Assembly (NCBI GenBank): GCA_027487845.1 | Contig: JAIYCV010000021.1 | Span: 1 to 64,000 of the forward strand | Origin: Flammeovirgaceae bacterium | Lineage (GTDB): Bacteria > Bacteroidota > Bacteroidia > Cytophagales > Cyclobacteriaceae | Length of the DNA: 64,000 nt | Direction: 5' to 3' | Shown: one piece after another, positions 26,596 to 35,656 of the stretch | Layout: every line of letters begins with the position of its first letter | Numbering within the stretch: the stretch's first letter is position 1 | Position numbers and translations under genes: made by a program | Notes under the pieces: model-generated | What the model was told of the DNA's origin: nothing | The model's database searches: none | What the model saw: only the letters and a program-made list of their open reading frames with translations

Positions 26596-29064
26596 ATGCA
26601 AAGAAATCTAAAATTGCATAAAGTCCCAACTTCGGAGAGCAAAGCATGGTTTAATGAAATCGGCTGGCAGGTGTTTCCGTTTCAGGAAGAGGCTTGGCAA
26701 TGTTATCTCAATGGTTACAGTGGATTAGTTAACGCACCGACCGGAAGTGGTAAAACCTATTCCTTGCTAATGGCTATTTTACAAGAGTATATTAATGAAC
26801 ACCCTACTTATAAAACCAAGAAGAATGCAGGTCTTCAAGCTATTTGGGTAACTCCCATCCGTGCGCTTGGCAAAGAAATAGAACTCGCCAGCAAGCGTGC
26901 TATTGATGGAATGGAATTGAATTGGAAGGTAGGAGTTCGGTCGGGCGATACCTCTACGAAAGAGCGTGCCAAGCAAAAAGAGAAGCCTCCGGAGTTGTTG
27001 ATAACTACTCCAGAGAGTATTCATTTATTGTTAGCCCAAAAAGGCTATGCCGAATACTTTAAAAATCTAAAAACAATTGTGGTTGACGAGTGGCATGAAC
27101 TGATGGGTTCTAAAAGAGGTGTACAAGTTGAACTCGCCATCTCACGTTTAAAGACACTTGCACCAGGGTTAAAAGTGTGGGGCATTTCTGCCACCATTGG
27201 CAATATGGAACAATCCACGCAAGTGTTGCTGGGCAATTACTACGGGCAAAAGAACACAACTGTTGTGAAGGCAGATATTAAAAAGAAAATAGAAGTGGTC
27301 TCCATTTATCCAGATGAAGTGGAGAAAATGCCCTGGGCGGGGCACCTCGGAATTCTTTTGTTGCCGAAAATTATGCCTATCCTTCATGCTAGTTCAGGTA
27401 CGTTGATATTCACCAACACGCGCTCATTTGCAGAAATCTGGTATCAAAAAATGCTGGAGATTTCGCCCGAATTATCAGGATTAATTGCTATGCATCATGG
27501 TTCTATTAGCCAGAACATACGCACCTGGGTGGAAGAACAACTTCATGAAGGAAAGTTAAAGGCAGTGGTGTGTACCTCTAGCTTAGATTTGGGTGTTGAC
27601 TTTCGACCAGTTGAAAGGATAATTCAAATCGGCAGCCCCAAGGGTGTAGCTCGGTTTCTGCAACGGGCCGGTAGGAGCGGGCATCAACCAGGTGCCGTGA
27701 GTAGCATTTATTTCTTGCCTACCAATTCATTGGAGTTAATAGAAGCAGCCGCTTTGCGCGAGGGCATTTTAAAAAATGTGGTAGAAGATAGACTGCCTTA
27801 TTTGCGCTCATTCGATGTGTTGATTCAATACCTCGTTACCTTGGCCGTGTCGGATGGGTTTAAGCCAGATGACATTTTACCCGAGATTAGAGGAACGGCC
27901 AGTTTTTCTTCTGTGACGGATGAAGAATGGAATTGGCTATTGAATTTTATCACTACTGGTGGTGCTTCGCTTACTGCCTATGATGAACACAGAAAAGTGG
28001 AAATCCACAATGGTGTTTTCAAAGTCGTGAACAGAAGAATTGCCATGCGCCACCGTATGTCTATAGGCACTATTGTGGGCGATAACTCGCTGTTTGTAAA
28101 GTATACTTCTGGAAAATACTTGGGCACCATTGAAGAATATTTTATTTCGCGGTTGAATATTGGCGATGTGTTTTGGTTTGCTGGTCAAAACCTAGAGCTA
28201 GTGCGCATAAAAGAAATGGAAGTACATGTGCGCAAAACAAAACGCAAGTCGGCCAAAGTGCCGAGTTGGCAAGGTGGACGAATGCCGTTGTCATCGCAGA
28301 TGAGTGAAATGATCCGCTTTAAAGTAGAACAAGCCGCCAACCGAACAGAAACCGATGAAGAAATGATCTTCCTTAGGCCGTTGATGGAGTTGCAACGCTC
28401 GCGCTCCCACTTGCCTACCACTCACGAGTTTTTAATTGAACACATGGAAAGCCAAGAAGGCTTTCATGTATGGATGTATCCTTTTGAAGGTCGCTTGGTG
28501 CATGAAGGCATAGCTGCATTAGTGGCCTATCGGTTGGGGCAGATAAAGCCCATTACGTTTTCTATTGCAATGAATGACTATGGCTTCGAACTTTTATCTG
28601 ACCAAGAGATCCCATTGATGGAAGCCTTAGAAACCGATTTGTTTAGCCTTGAGAATTTATTGAAAGACATTCAAGCGAGCATCAACTCCACCGAAATGGC
28701 ACGCAGAAAATTTAGAGATATTGCCGCTATTGCGGGATTGATATTTAAAGGCTTTCCCGGTCAACCGATTAAAGAGAAGCATTTACAGTCGTCCTCGCAG
28801 TTGTTTTTTAATGTATTCAACGAATACGACTCCACCAATTTATTGCTGCTTCAAGCCTTTGAAGAAGTGATGGATTTTCAATTGGAAGAAACCAGAATGA
28901 GAAAGGCACTGGAGCGCATCGGCAAACAAAAAATAGTTGTGAAGCAGTTGGAGCTACCAACGCCTTTTGGTTTTCCCATTATGGTGGATAGATTAAGTCG
29001 CGATAAACTGACTACCGAAACGTTGGAGGAGAGGATTAAGAAAATGGTAGTTAGTAGGAGCTAG
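26596..29064 (+). CDS. Ligase-associated DNA damage response DEXH-box helicase (Lhr-like)
   Basis: 822 residues from the ATG at 26596; an earlier TTG at 26578 is less likely because it lies in the predicted transcription start region. Walker A is NAPTGSGKT (around 50), the DEXH box is VVDEWHEL, and motif VI is LQRAGRSGHQPG. An Lhr-type C-terminal winged-helix region follows. The length and overall form match the helicase found with PdeM, an MBL-fold exonuclease and an ATP-dependent DNA ligase in bacterial DNA-repair cassettes. PdeM lies at 34984, separated by about 6 kb of unrelated genes. The ligase and the MBL exonuclease are not in the window. Confidence 0.88.
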   Translation: MQRNLKLHKVPTSESKAWFNEIGWQVFPFQEEAWQCYLNGYSGLVNAPTGSGKTYSLLMAILQEYINEHPTYKTKKNAGLQAIWVTPIRALGKEIELASKRAIDGMELNWKVGVRSGDTSTKERAKQKEKPPELLITTPESIHLLLAQKGYAEYFKNLKTIVVDEWHELMGSKRGVQVELAISRLKTLAPGLKVWGISATIGNMEQSTQVLLGNYYGQKNTTVVKADIKKKIEVVSIYPDEVEKMPWAGHLGILLLPKIMPILHASSGTLIFTNTRSFAEIWYQKMLEISPELSGLIAMHHGSISQNIRTWVEEQLHEGKLKAVVCTSSLDLGVDFRPVERIIQIGSPKGVARFLQRAGRSGHQPGAVSSIYFLPTNSLELIEAAALREGILKNVVEDRLPYLRSFDVLIQYLVTLAVSDGFKPDDILPEIRGTASFSSVTDEEWNWLLNFITTGGASLTAYDEHRKVEIHNGVFKVVNRRIAMRHRMSIGTIVGDNSLFVKYTSGKYLGTIEEYFISRLNIGDVFWFAGQNLELVRIKEMEVHVRKTKRKSAKVPSWQGGRMPLSSQMSEMIRFKVEQAANRTETDEEMIFLRPLMELQRSRSHLPTTHEFLIEHMESQEGFHVWMYPFEGRLVHEGIAALVAYRLGQIKPITFSIAMNDYGFELLSDQEIPLMEALETDLFSLENLLKDIQASINSTEMARRKFRDIAAIAGLIFKGFPGQPIKEKHLQSSSQLFFNVFNEYDSTNLLLLQAFEEVMDFQLEETRMRKALERIGKQKIVVKQLELPTPFGFPIMVDRLSRDKLTTETLEERIKKMVVSRS

Positions 29065-29108
29065 AGCGCATAGTCAAATACAAAGGTCATGACAGCACTG
29101 GCCATGAA

Positions 29109-29924
29109 TTACCTGCCAGTTGTTTCTCGCACTATTTCTGATGTTGGTATTGCGGTACTTTTTTTGTTCGTACGATCCCAAAAAAAGTAGTAACCTCTTG
29201 TTGACCCTACAAAAACAAAGTTGCAGTTAGTTCTAATGGTTTCATTTCGGTTTTTAAAGGTTAACTCAACTTCTTGAACCTTATAGTGGTGTGAGATTTG
29301 CAAGAATTTTATGTAGTTGTCGCTGGTAAAGGACGTAATAGACCAGACTCCTAATAGCATAAGTAAAGCTACCTTTGGCGGTAGCTCTATAGTCAAAAAA
29401 ACAAAGGGTATTGTTATAAGCGTTCCGATAATCAAAGGTGCTAAAACCTCAGGCTGGTTGATTTGAGAAAAGTGAACTATGTCTTTTTGTGCATTATAAA
29501 ATAGCCATCCGGCAATTAATATAAATATAAAGCTAACTGTAATTTGAAACCATCGCTTTTTCAATAAACGATCGATGCGTTCATTAAGCATAAGCCATTT
29601 TAGCCGAGAAAATTCAATAATTTTTGATGTGAGCCTTCGTGTTGATTTTTTCTCGAGAGCCTTCACAGCTTTATCTGATGCTTTTAAATTTTTAGAATAG
29701 GATCCAAATAAAAAGACAATCAACACGTAGAGCGCAAAAAACGTCACTATATAGAATTGATTTGAAAGGAACACCAAAATAATCTCCGAAAGTTCTAAGT
29801 ATCTATATATGTTGATCCCAAACAATCCATAATAAAAACCGATAGATAAATTACCTATTGTAACCAAAACGGAAACGACAGCGATACTTAATTTATTAAA
29901 ACGATCAATATTGTTGTTATCCAT
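29109..29924 (-). CDS. Hypothetical integral membrane protein (271 aa)
   Basis: About six hydrophobic segments are visible: two in the first 75 residues (LSIAVVSVLVTIGNLSIGF and FFALYVLIVFLFG), and three between about 130 and 200 (including ITVSFIFILIAGWLFY and PLIIGTLITIPFVFLTI). A basic loop lies between the two groups. The C-terminal 65 residues are soluble and beta-like (VELTFKNRNETIRTNC). No motif is recognised. It precedes no obvious partner; the gene upstream on the same strand (29951-30697) is 26 bp away and may share its mRNA. Confidence 0.6.
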   Translation of the reverse strand: MDNNNIDRFNKLSIAVVSVLVTIGNLSIGFYYGLFGINIYRYLELSEIILVFLSNQFYIVTFFALYVLIVFLFGSYSKNLKASDKAVKALEKKSTRRLTSKIIEFSRLKWLMLNERIDRLLKKRWFQITVSFIFILIAGWLFYNAQKDIVHFSQINQPEVLAPLIIGTLITIPFVFLTIELPPKVALLMLLGVWSITSFTSDNYIKFLQISHHYKVQEVELTFKNRNETIRTNCNFVFVGSTRGYYFFWDRTNKKSTAIPTSEIVRETTGR

Positions 29925-29950
29925 TTTTTCAGAATGTCTTAGAGTGCGCG

Positions 29951-30697
29951 CTACTCTTTTCCTTCGCCCTCGTCTTTGCCGCCCTTTCTTTTGGCAATTA
30001 AATCGGCATAGTATTTCCGCACTGCGTTGATGGCCGTAAGGCTTTGGTTAAACTCCTCAGTGTTTTTGGCTTTGGCCATGCTCAACACGTAGTCGGTCAT
30101 GTCGTCATATACCGTTTTTAAATCATCCCGTAAGGCTTTTACATCATACACTACTTTGGTAGATGTTTCTACCGTGCGCTTTTGAAACAACACCTTAAAA
30201 TCTTGATTGCGTAGGCGCATGCGTTCGACATAGTTGCCCATGTTTATGGTGGCCACGTGTGGCGCATATTTGGGGTTTTGTAAATCGCTCACCAATTTAT
30301 CTATACCATTAGTTTCTTCTTCAAAATTCCAGTTTTGCAAGCCTTTGTATTCGTTAAATAAGGTTTCTAGGCTGGCGAAGGCAGCTTTCTCGCTCTCAAG
30401 TTCAGAAAGTTCAAATACATTTAAATAGCGGATAGCGGCTGAGATGGCCGCATCACGCACTTTGTCGGCTGCGGCTATCTTGGCGGTTTCATCGCTTTTA
30501 GTCACTTGCCCATGCGCTCGGTCGTACACTGCATTCTTATCGGTCAGTGTTTTTATATAATCCAATAACGATGTATCGGTTATAAAACCAGCCCCTCCGC
30601 CCAAGGCGTTAAGGTTGGTGATAATGGTTTTTATATGTTGCCCAAATTCACGAGCAGTTAATTTTACCAACGTGAGTGCTTCCAATACCTTTTTCAT
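29951..30697 (-). CDS. DUF6261-like helical protein
   Basis: 248 residues, soluble and strongly helical. A repeated pattern of charged helices (KVRDAAISAAIRYLNVF, then NYVERMRLRNQDFKVLFQKR) resembles the DUF6261 family common in Bacteroidota. I judge this from overall form, so it is tentative. The C-terminus is a charged tail of Lys, Gly and Glu. Function unknown. It starts 26 bp upstream of the membrane protein gene, and a structured noncoding stretch lies upstream. Confidence 0.55.
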   Translation of the reverse strand: MKKVLEALTLVKLTAREFGQHIKTIITNLNALGGGAGFITDTSLLDYIKTLTDKNAVYDRAHGQVTKSDETAKIAAADKVRDAAISAAIRYLNVFELSELESEKAAFASLETLFNEYKGLQNWNFEEETNGIDKLVSDLQNPKYAPHVATINMGNYVERMRLRNQDFKVLFQKRTVETSTKVVYDVKALRDDLKTVYDDMTDYVLSMAKAKNTEEFNQSLTAINAVRKYYADLIAKRKGGKDEGEGKE

Positions 30698-31081
30698 ACG
30701 TCAATGAGTTTAGTGTTGTTTGGGGAAACTAAATTAACGGTTGAAGGCGACATTGCCTATAAAGGCTTTTTATTTTTTTAGATGTAATAGTGCCGTAGCT
30801 TCTTTTTGAGGTGGCAACCAAATTGGTTTGGGGGCTAGCAGGTGGCTTGAAGCCGACTAAACTAGTCAAATAGGTAAATGGAGTTCGGTTTGGACGTTCT
30901 AACTTGTTAGCGAGGGCAAACCGAGTGCAGTTTAGGGTTTTAAACGTGTAAGGTGGGCTAAATTGAACTAAGTTCATAGCATTGAACGTGTTGTTTATGA
31001 CGAATTGACAAAAAAGCTACTTGTTAATTATGTTTTTTTGGTCGAATAGAGGTTATTTCAGAGCAACTAACTTGTTTATTA

Positions 31082-31115
31082 TGTCAAATTGACAGTGCCG
31101 CTTCATTTAACTTTG
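31082..31115 (+). promoter_or_regulatory. Promoter with overlapping palindromic operator, S9 peptidase gene
   Basis: TAACTTTG at 31108-31115 is an exact -7 match. TTGACA at 31089-31094 lies 13 nt before it (16 nt counted from TTG), closer than the usual Bacteroidota spacing. It is the right half of the perfect palindrome TGTCAAATTGACA (31082-31094), as expected for a repressor site over a -33 box. The leader to the ATG at 31230 would be about 108 nt. Confidence 0.35.
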
Positions 31116-31122
31116 CATTTTG

Positions 31123-31194
31123 GCCTTAGCTATCCATAATCGCAAAAACACGAAATGAAAATTGCGCGATGCTAAGGCATCCGACTGCTTTTTT
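31123..31194 (+). promoter_or_regulatory. Structured leader with two exclusive hairpins
   Basis: GCCTTAGC (31123-31130) can pair with GCTAAGGC (31171-31178), supported inside by CGCAA (31141-31145) with TTGCG (31162-31166). Alternatively GATGC (31168-31172) pairs with GCATC (31177-31181) using the same bases, with six T at 31189-31194. The two folds cannot coexist, which resembles an attenuator. No known riboswitch is recognised. Confidence 0.3.
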
Positions 31195-31229
31195 ATTAAG
31201 TTTGGTTTCCTAAAATAAATACGATTAAT

Positions 31230-33356
31230 ATGAAAAATACGGTTTCCTTTTTGGCCTTGTTGCTGGCAATCATCCTCTTTTCTTGTCAGCAAGAACCTAA
31301 AAAAACGGCTTATCCGCAGGTAGCAGCACCCATGGCAGCGGTACGACCTCATGAGATCATCTCCAAACAGGGTGACAAACGCATCGACAATTATTTTTGG
31401 TTGCGCCATCGCGAAGACAGCGCGGTGGTCAACTACTTGAAGCAAGAGAACACCTACTTGGATACTATGATGGCGCATACCAAGGGAATTCAAGAAACAT
31501 TGTTTCAAGAGATGAAAGGCCGCATTAAGGAAAAAGATGAGTCGGTTCCTTATAAATTGGATAATTACTTTTACTATTCCCGGTTTGAAGAAGGGGGGGA
31601 GTATCCTATTTTCTGTCGCAAAAAGGAGTCTTTGGAAAACCCCGAAGAAGTATTGGCCAACGGCAACGAGTTGGGCAAGGGTCATGGCTATTTTAGTTTA
31701 GACGTTTCACCCAGCCCCAACCATGCTATTGCTGTAATAGCTGTGGATACGGTGGGTAGACGATTTTACACACTACGGTTTAAGGATTTACTCAGTGGCA
31801 ACATGCTGGCGGATAAAATACCTGGCACTGCTGGCAATTATGAATGGGCAAATAACAGTAAAACTATTTTTTATGTGGTGCAAGATCCATCTACGCTTCG
31901 GGCAGATAAAGTATTTAGACATGAACTTGGCACCGATCCTGTCAAAGATGTGCTGGTGTTTGAAGAGAAAGACGAAACACTTTCGTGTGGAGTGAGCAAA
32001 TCAAGGTCGAAGAAATTCTTGCTGATTAGCTCCGACAGAACGGATGCGTCTATTACACGCTACATGGACATAGACAAACCAACGAGTAAAATTGCTGTGA
32101 TCGAACCGTTAAAAGAAAATGTGCAATACAATGTGGATCATTTCAATGGAAAGTTTTACATACGCACCAATGCCGATGCCACGAACTATCGCTTAGTGGA
32201 GGCATCCGAAGCTACTCCTGCCAAAGAAAATTGGGAAGACATTATCCCCAATAGAGAAGATACCTTTTTAGAAAATTTTGAACTGTTCAACACATGTCTA
32301 GCCGTACAAGAAACCTTTGAGGGGCTGGCAACTATTCGCTTAATTACTTGGGGCGATGGAAAAGAAACCAAAGTAGATTTTGGCGAGCCAGCTTATTTGG
32401 CAAGCATTGGATATAATCCAGAAGCCAGTTCAACTTCTCTGCGTTATAATTATCAGTCCATGACTACCCCACCTTCTCAATATGACTTTGATATTGCCAC
32501 ACACGAGAAAAAATTATTGAAAGAGCGAGAGGTATTGGGTGGTTTTGACAGAACCCAGTATCAAACGGAGCGTGTTATGGCCCCGGCCCGCGATGGCGTC
32601 AAAGTGCCGATTTCTCTTGTGTATAGAAAAGATAAATTTAAGAAAGATGGAACGAACCCATGTTTGCAATATGCCTATGGTTCCTACGGGGCTTCTATGA
32701 GTGCTTCGTTTAGTTCCTCTCGGCTCAGTCTGCTTGACCGTGGCTTCGTGTACGCCATAGCCCACATACGCGGTGGACAAGAAATGGGAGGCAAGTGGTA
32801 TGAAGATGGAAAAATGATGAAGAAGAAAAACACATTTAACGACTTCATTGATTGTTCCGAGTTTCTGGTGAAAGAAAAATATGCAGCAAAACAGAAGCTA
32901 TTTGCCAATGGAGGAAGCGCGGGCGGTCTGCTAATGGGTGCCATTACAAATATGCGTCCTGATTTGTATAAGGGAATTATTGCCAACGTCCCTTTTGTAG
33001 ATGTAATAAGTACCATGGAAGATGAGTCGATTCCATTGACAACATTTGAATGGAAGGAATGGGGCAACCCCAACATTAAAGAAGAATACGATTATATGTT
33101 ATCTTATTCACCTTATGATAACGTGGAGAAGAAAGAATACCCTAATCTGTTGGTTACAACCGGTCTGCACGACAGCCAAGTGCAATACTGGGAGCCCGCA
33201 AAATGGGTAGCCAAGCTAAGAGCCAACAAAACCGATAAAAACCTATTGTTGCTAAAAACAGAAATGGAAGCAGGGCATGGTGGCGCAAGTGGAAGATTTA
33301 AGGCCCTGCACCAAACGGCCCTTACTTATGCTTTTGTGCTTGATCTGATAAACTAA
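31230..33356 (+). CDS. Prolyl oligopeptidase-family serine peptidase (S9A), lipoprotein
   Basis: 708 residues. The signal ends in lipobox LFSC, predicting acylated Cys19 and an envelope location. An N-terminal seven-bladed beta-propeller (about 50-430) precedes a C-terminal alpha/beta hydrolase. The catalytic residues are Ser563 in GGSAGG, Asp648 in GLHDSQVQYW and His683 in AGHGGASGR. Peptidases of this family cut short peptides after proline; close relatives (oligopeptidase B) prefer basic residues. The gene has a long structured leader and ends at a hairpin terminator before the convergent phosphate transporter. Confidence 0.93.
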   Translation: MKNTVSFLALLLAIILFSCQQEPKKTAYPQVAAPMAAVRPHEIISKQGDKRIDNYFWLRHREDSAVVNYLKQENTYLDTMMAHTKGIQETLFQEMKGRIKEKDESVPYKLDNYFYYSRFEEGGEYPIFCRKKESLENPEEVLANGNELGKGHGYFSLDVSPSPNHAIAVIAVDTVGRRFYTLRFKDLLSGNMLADKIPGTAGNYEWANNSKTIFYVVQDPSTLRADKVFRHELGTDPVKDVLVFEEKDETLSCGVSKSRSKKFLLISSDRTDASITRYMDIDKPTSKIAVIEPLKENVQYNVDHFNGKFYIRTNADATNYRLVEASEATPAKENWEDIIPNREDTFLENFELFNTCLAVQETFEGLATIRLITWGDGKETKVDFGEPAYLASIGYNPEASSTSLRYNYQSMTTPPSQYDFDIATHEKKLLKEREVLGGFDRTQYQTERVMAPARDGVKVPISLVYRKDKFKKDGTNPCLQYAYGSYGASMSASFSSSRLSLLDRGFVYAIAHIRGGQEMGGKWYEDGKMMKKKNTFNDFIDCSEFLVKEKYAAKQKLFANGGSAGGLLMGAITNMRPDLYKGIIANVPFVDVISTMEDESIPLTTFEWKEWGNPNIKEEYDYMLSYSPYDNVEKKEYPNLLVTTGLHDSQVQYWEPAKWVAKLRANKTDKNLLLLKTEMEAGHGGASGRFKALHQTALTYAFVLDLIN

Positions 33357-33371
33357 AACAGGGATTTCAAG

Positions 33372-33404
33372 TCAACTAGTCAAGATACTTGCTAGTTGAT
33401 TTTG
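33372..33404 (+). terminator. Terminator after the S9 peptidase gene
   Basis: TCAACTAG pairs with CTAGTTGA and CAAG with CTTG inside it, separated by one bulged T, around an ATA loop. TTTTGATTTC follows. It sits between convergent genes and may also serve the phosphate transporter from the other strand. Confidence 0.6.
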
Positions 33405-33420
33405 ATTTCGGGTCATTGTG

Positions 33421-34836
33421 CTAAAATATAGCTCTAAATAGCAAGAACAATGATCCCGATACCACCATCACTACTGGCAAAGTTAACAACCACGCAATCA
33501 AAATATTTCGCACTGTTTCTGGTTGAAGGTTCTTTATCCCTTTACTTGCTACCATGCTGCCTGCAATGCCAGAGGATAAAACATGGGTGGTGCTAACGGG
33601 CAGACCTAAGTAACTGGATAAGCCAATGGTACTGGCGGCTACTAACTCCGAGCTTGCACCTTGGGCATAGGTTAAGTGTTGCTTACCAATTTTTTCACCG
33701 ATTGTTTTCACAATTCGTTTCCAGCCGATCATCGTGCCAAGGCCTAACGAAACAGAGATGAGCGCAATTACACCCAGTGGAGCATAATCGGTTGTTTTTT
33801 CAAGTGCTTTTAAATCTTTTTCTATGGTCGTTTTATCCGATGGGCTTAAGTTCAATTCTTCACTGCCGATCAACGATTTCAAATTTCGATTCAACGTCAA
33901 CAGGTCTTTCCTTATCTGAAAGCGCTCCGTCCTTGGCATATCTTTAACAAAAGTATACTTCTTAGACCATGTGCTTAATTCCGCTATCATACCCTTTGAA
34001 TCGGTTATTTTTTTAACGTCAGGAGCCGAAAGACGGGTAGTATCTGCGTCTCTTATGATCGTTTCAATTTGTGCCAGTGGTCGATCCAACCCTCTGATAT
34101 CGAACGATTCGTTTAACGCAAAATAGCCAGGTACAATTCCAATGAGAATCAACATGATCAATCCAACCCCTTTTTGGCCATCATTATTTCCATGAAAGAA
34201 ACTAACCAATGTACAGGTTAACAAGAGTATACTTCTGATCCAAAATGGGGGAGGGGTATTTTTTTTAGGTTCTTTAAATAAATCGTCCCCCGTAGGTGTG
34301 TTTTTAGTCAATCGTTGAAGCAAAAACATCAAGATGATTACCATCGTGAAACCGAATAGAGGAGAGATTAATAGCGAAGAACCAATGTCTAATGCTTTTG
34401 CCCAGTTGACAGCACTATCACCATGGCTTTCGGGCAAAAAAGAGTAGGCCAAACCCACGCCCAAAATGGACGCCACCAAGGTATGAGAGCTTGAGCAAGG
34501 TATACCGAACCACCAGGTGAGAAGATTCCAAAAAATAGCACTTAACAAAAGTGCCGCGACCATCGAAACACTGTGGGCAATATTTTGATCTACCAGTGTT
34601 TCCACGGGCAAGAGATTCACAATGCCCATGGCAACGGCAATACCTCCAAAGAAAACACCTGTCGCATTCATTATCCCAGACCACACTACTGCCATCCAGG
34701 GTTTTAGCGAGTTAGTATAGATGACTGTTGCCACTGCATTAGCGGTGTCATGAAAGCCATTAACGAACTCAAATCCACAGGCGGCAATTAAACAAACGAC
34801 TAGCAGAACAGTGTAAGAGGTGTCTAATTCAAACAT
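33421..34836 (-). CDS. pit: PiT-family inorganic phosphate transporter
   Basis: 471 residues. Both PiT signature repeats are visible: GFHDTANAVATVI near residue 27 and SFFHGNNDGQKGVG near 213. The later STTHVLSSG (about 417) has a counterpart at CSSSHTLVA. A soluble loop of roughly 110 residues (about 245-355) separates the membrane halves. It takes up phosphate with protons or sodium across the inner membrane. No PhoU-like DUF47 gene is adjacent, although these often pair. It is transcribed divergently from pdeM and convergently with the S9 gene. Confidence 0.92.
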   Translation of the reverse strand: MFELDTSYTVLLVVCLIAACGFEFVNGFHDTANAVATVIYTNSLKPWMAVVWSGIMNATGVFFGGIAVAMGIVNLLPVETLVDQNIAHSVSMVAALLLSAIFWNLLTWWFGIPCSSSHTLVASILGVGLAYSFLPESHGDSAVNWAKALDIGSSLLISPLFGFTMVIILMFLLQRLTKNTPTGDDLFKEPKKNTPPPFWIRSILLLTCTLVSFFHGNNDGQKGVGLIMLILIGIVPGYFALNESFDIRGLDRPLAQIETIIRDADTTRLSAPDVKKITDSKGMIAELSTWSKKYTFVKDMPRTERFQIRKDLLTLNRNLKSLIGSEELNLSPSDKTTIEKDLKALEKTTDYAPLGVIALISVSLGLGTMIGWKRIVKTIGEKIGKQHLTYAQGASSELVAASTIGLSSYLGLPVSTTHVLSSGIAGSMVASKGIKNLQPETVRNILIAWLLTLPVVMVVSGSLFLLFRAIF

Positions 34837-34983
34837 GAAGCGAAATTATTGGATAGAAAGAAAGCCATTTAAGCAAATATATCTCATCAAAGTTAACTTG
34901 CCAATCCATCTCACGTGTTACCTCAATGTTAACTTTTAGAATCGGAATATTCCATAATTTGCAGTTTAGAGGAGAACCAAGGA

Positions 34984-35622
34984 ATGGAAATAGAGCTGGC
35001 AGGGGAGCAAATTCAATTGTGTACGCAAAAAGCAATTTATTTAAAGACGCATAAAATACTTTTATTGAGCGATTTGCATTTGGGGAAGGTAAATCATTTT
35101 AGAAAAGCCGGCATTGCCGTACCCACACAAGCAAATGACAAGAATGTTGAAGCACTCATAGATGTGCTTAATTTGACCAAACCACAACGTGTCATTTTTT
35201 TGGGTGATCTCTTTCACAGTACCTACAATAATGAGTGGGAGGTTTTGCGGCAGGTGTTGAAACACTTTTCTGCCATTCATTTTGAACTCGTGCGCGGCAA
35301 TCATGATATACTCAGCGTCCAACAATACGAACGACTTTCCATAGGAGTTCATGAAAGCCCGCTATTCATTAACGCATTATTGCTTTCGCACGAGCCACTA
35401 GAACAGGTTCCACTTGGCAAGTACAACCTGGCGGGGCATATCCATCCGGGCATTCGCATGCAAGGCAAGGCAAGGCAGGGGTTGACGTTGCCCTGCTTTT
35501 ACTTTGGCGCTGACCAAGGATTGATGCCGGCCTTTGGTTCTTTTACAGGATTGGCTTGCATTACACCCAAAAAGAACGATCGAATTTATGTGGTAGTGGG
35601 CGATAACATCCGACAGGTGTAG
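34984..35622 (+). CDS. pdeM: Ligase-associated metallophosphoesterase/nuclease PdeM
   Basis: 212 residues with the calcineurin-like metal motifs in order: SDLHLGK (about 31), FLGDLFHS (about 77), RGNHDI (about 102), LSHEP and AGHIHPG (about 150). The opening (LAGEQIQL...AIYLKTHKILLLSD) fits the PdeM subfamily from the ligase-associated repair cassette, whose helicase is at 26596. An SD-like AGGAG lies 9 nt before the ATG, unusual here. The protein probably acts on DNA ends, as a nuclease or phosphatase (family knowledge). It is not in an operon with the helicase. Confidence 0.88.
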   Translation: MEIELAGEQIQLCTQKAIYLKTHKILLLSDLHLGKVNHFRKAGIAVPTQANDKNVEALIDVLNLTKPQRVIFLGDLFHSTYNNEWEVLRQVLKHFSAIHFELVRGNHDILSVQQYERLSIGVHESPLFINALLLSHEPLEQVPLGKYNLAGHIHPGIRMQGKARQGLTLPCFYFGADQGLMPAFGSFTGLACITPKKNDRIYVVVGDNIRQV

Positions 35623-35646
35623 TCGATGGTTCCTAGTCCAACGACT
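35620..35646. repeat. Hairpin between convergent pdeM and barrel gene
   Basis: TAGTCG pairs with CGACTA, and TGG with CCA past one A-A mismatch, around an 8-nt loop. The left arm begins at the pdeM stop codon. There is no T-run, so it is a possible 3' end structure only. Confidence 0.35.
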
Positions 35647-35656
35647 ATTGATCGCC

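Larger units (their letters stand above)
30698..31229. other. Noncoding region rich in short inverted repeats
   Basis: This 532-bp gap has no convincing gene; an 82-codon minus-strand frame (30729-30977) lacks protein-like features. It carries several perfect short palindromes: AACCAAATTGGTT (30816-30828), GGCTTGAAGCC (30844-30854), GACTAAACTAGTC (30855-30867), TGAACTAAGTTCA (30964-30976) and TGTCAAATTGACA (31082-31094). A nested one joins TCGGTTTG (30885-30892) with CAAACCGA (30917-30924) around CTAACTTGTTAG. The right end holds the promoter and a long leader of the S9 peptidase gene. Confidence 0.5.

Noticed and set aside
30729-30977. 82-codon minus-strand frame upstream of the DUF6261-like gene
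   Set aside because: No signal, domain or regular structure; it crosses several palindromes and looks like noncoding DNA, although a dispersed repeat cannot be excluded without a database search.
31107-31685. 192-codon minus-strand frame
   Set aside because: It overlaps the start of the S9 peptidase gene, which has a clear lipobox and family motifs; the frame has no recognisable domain.
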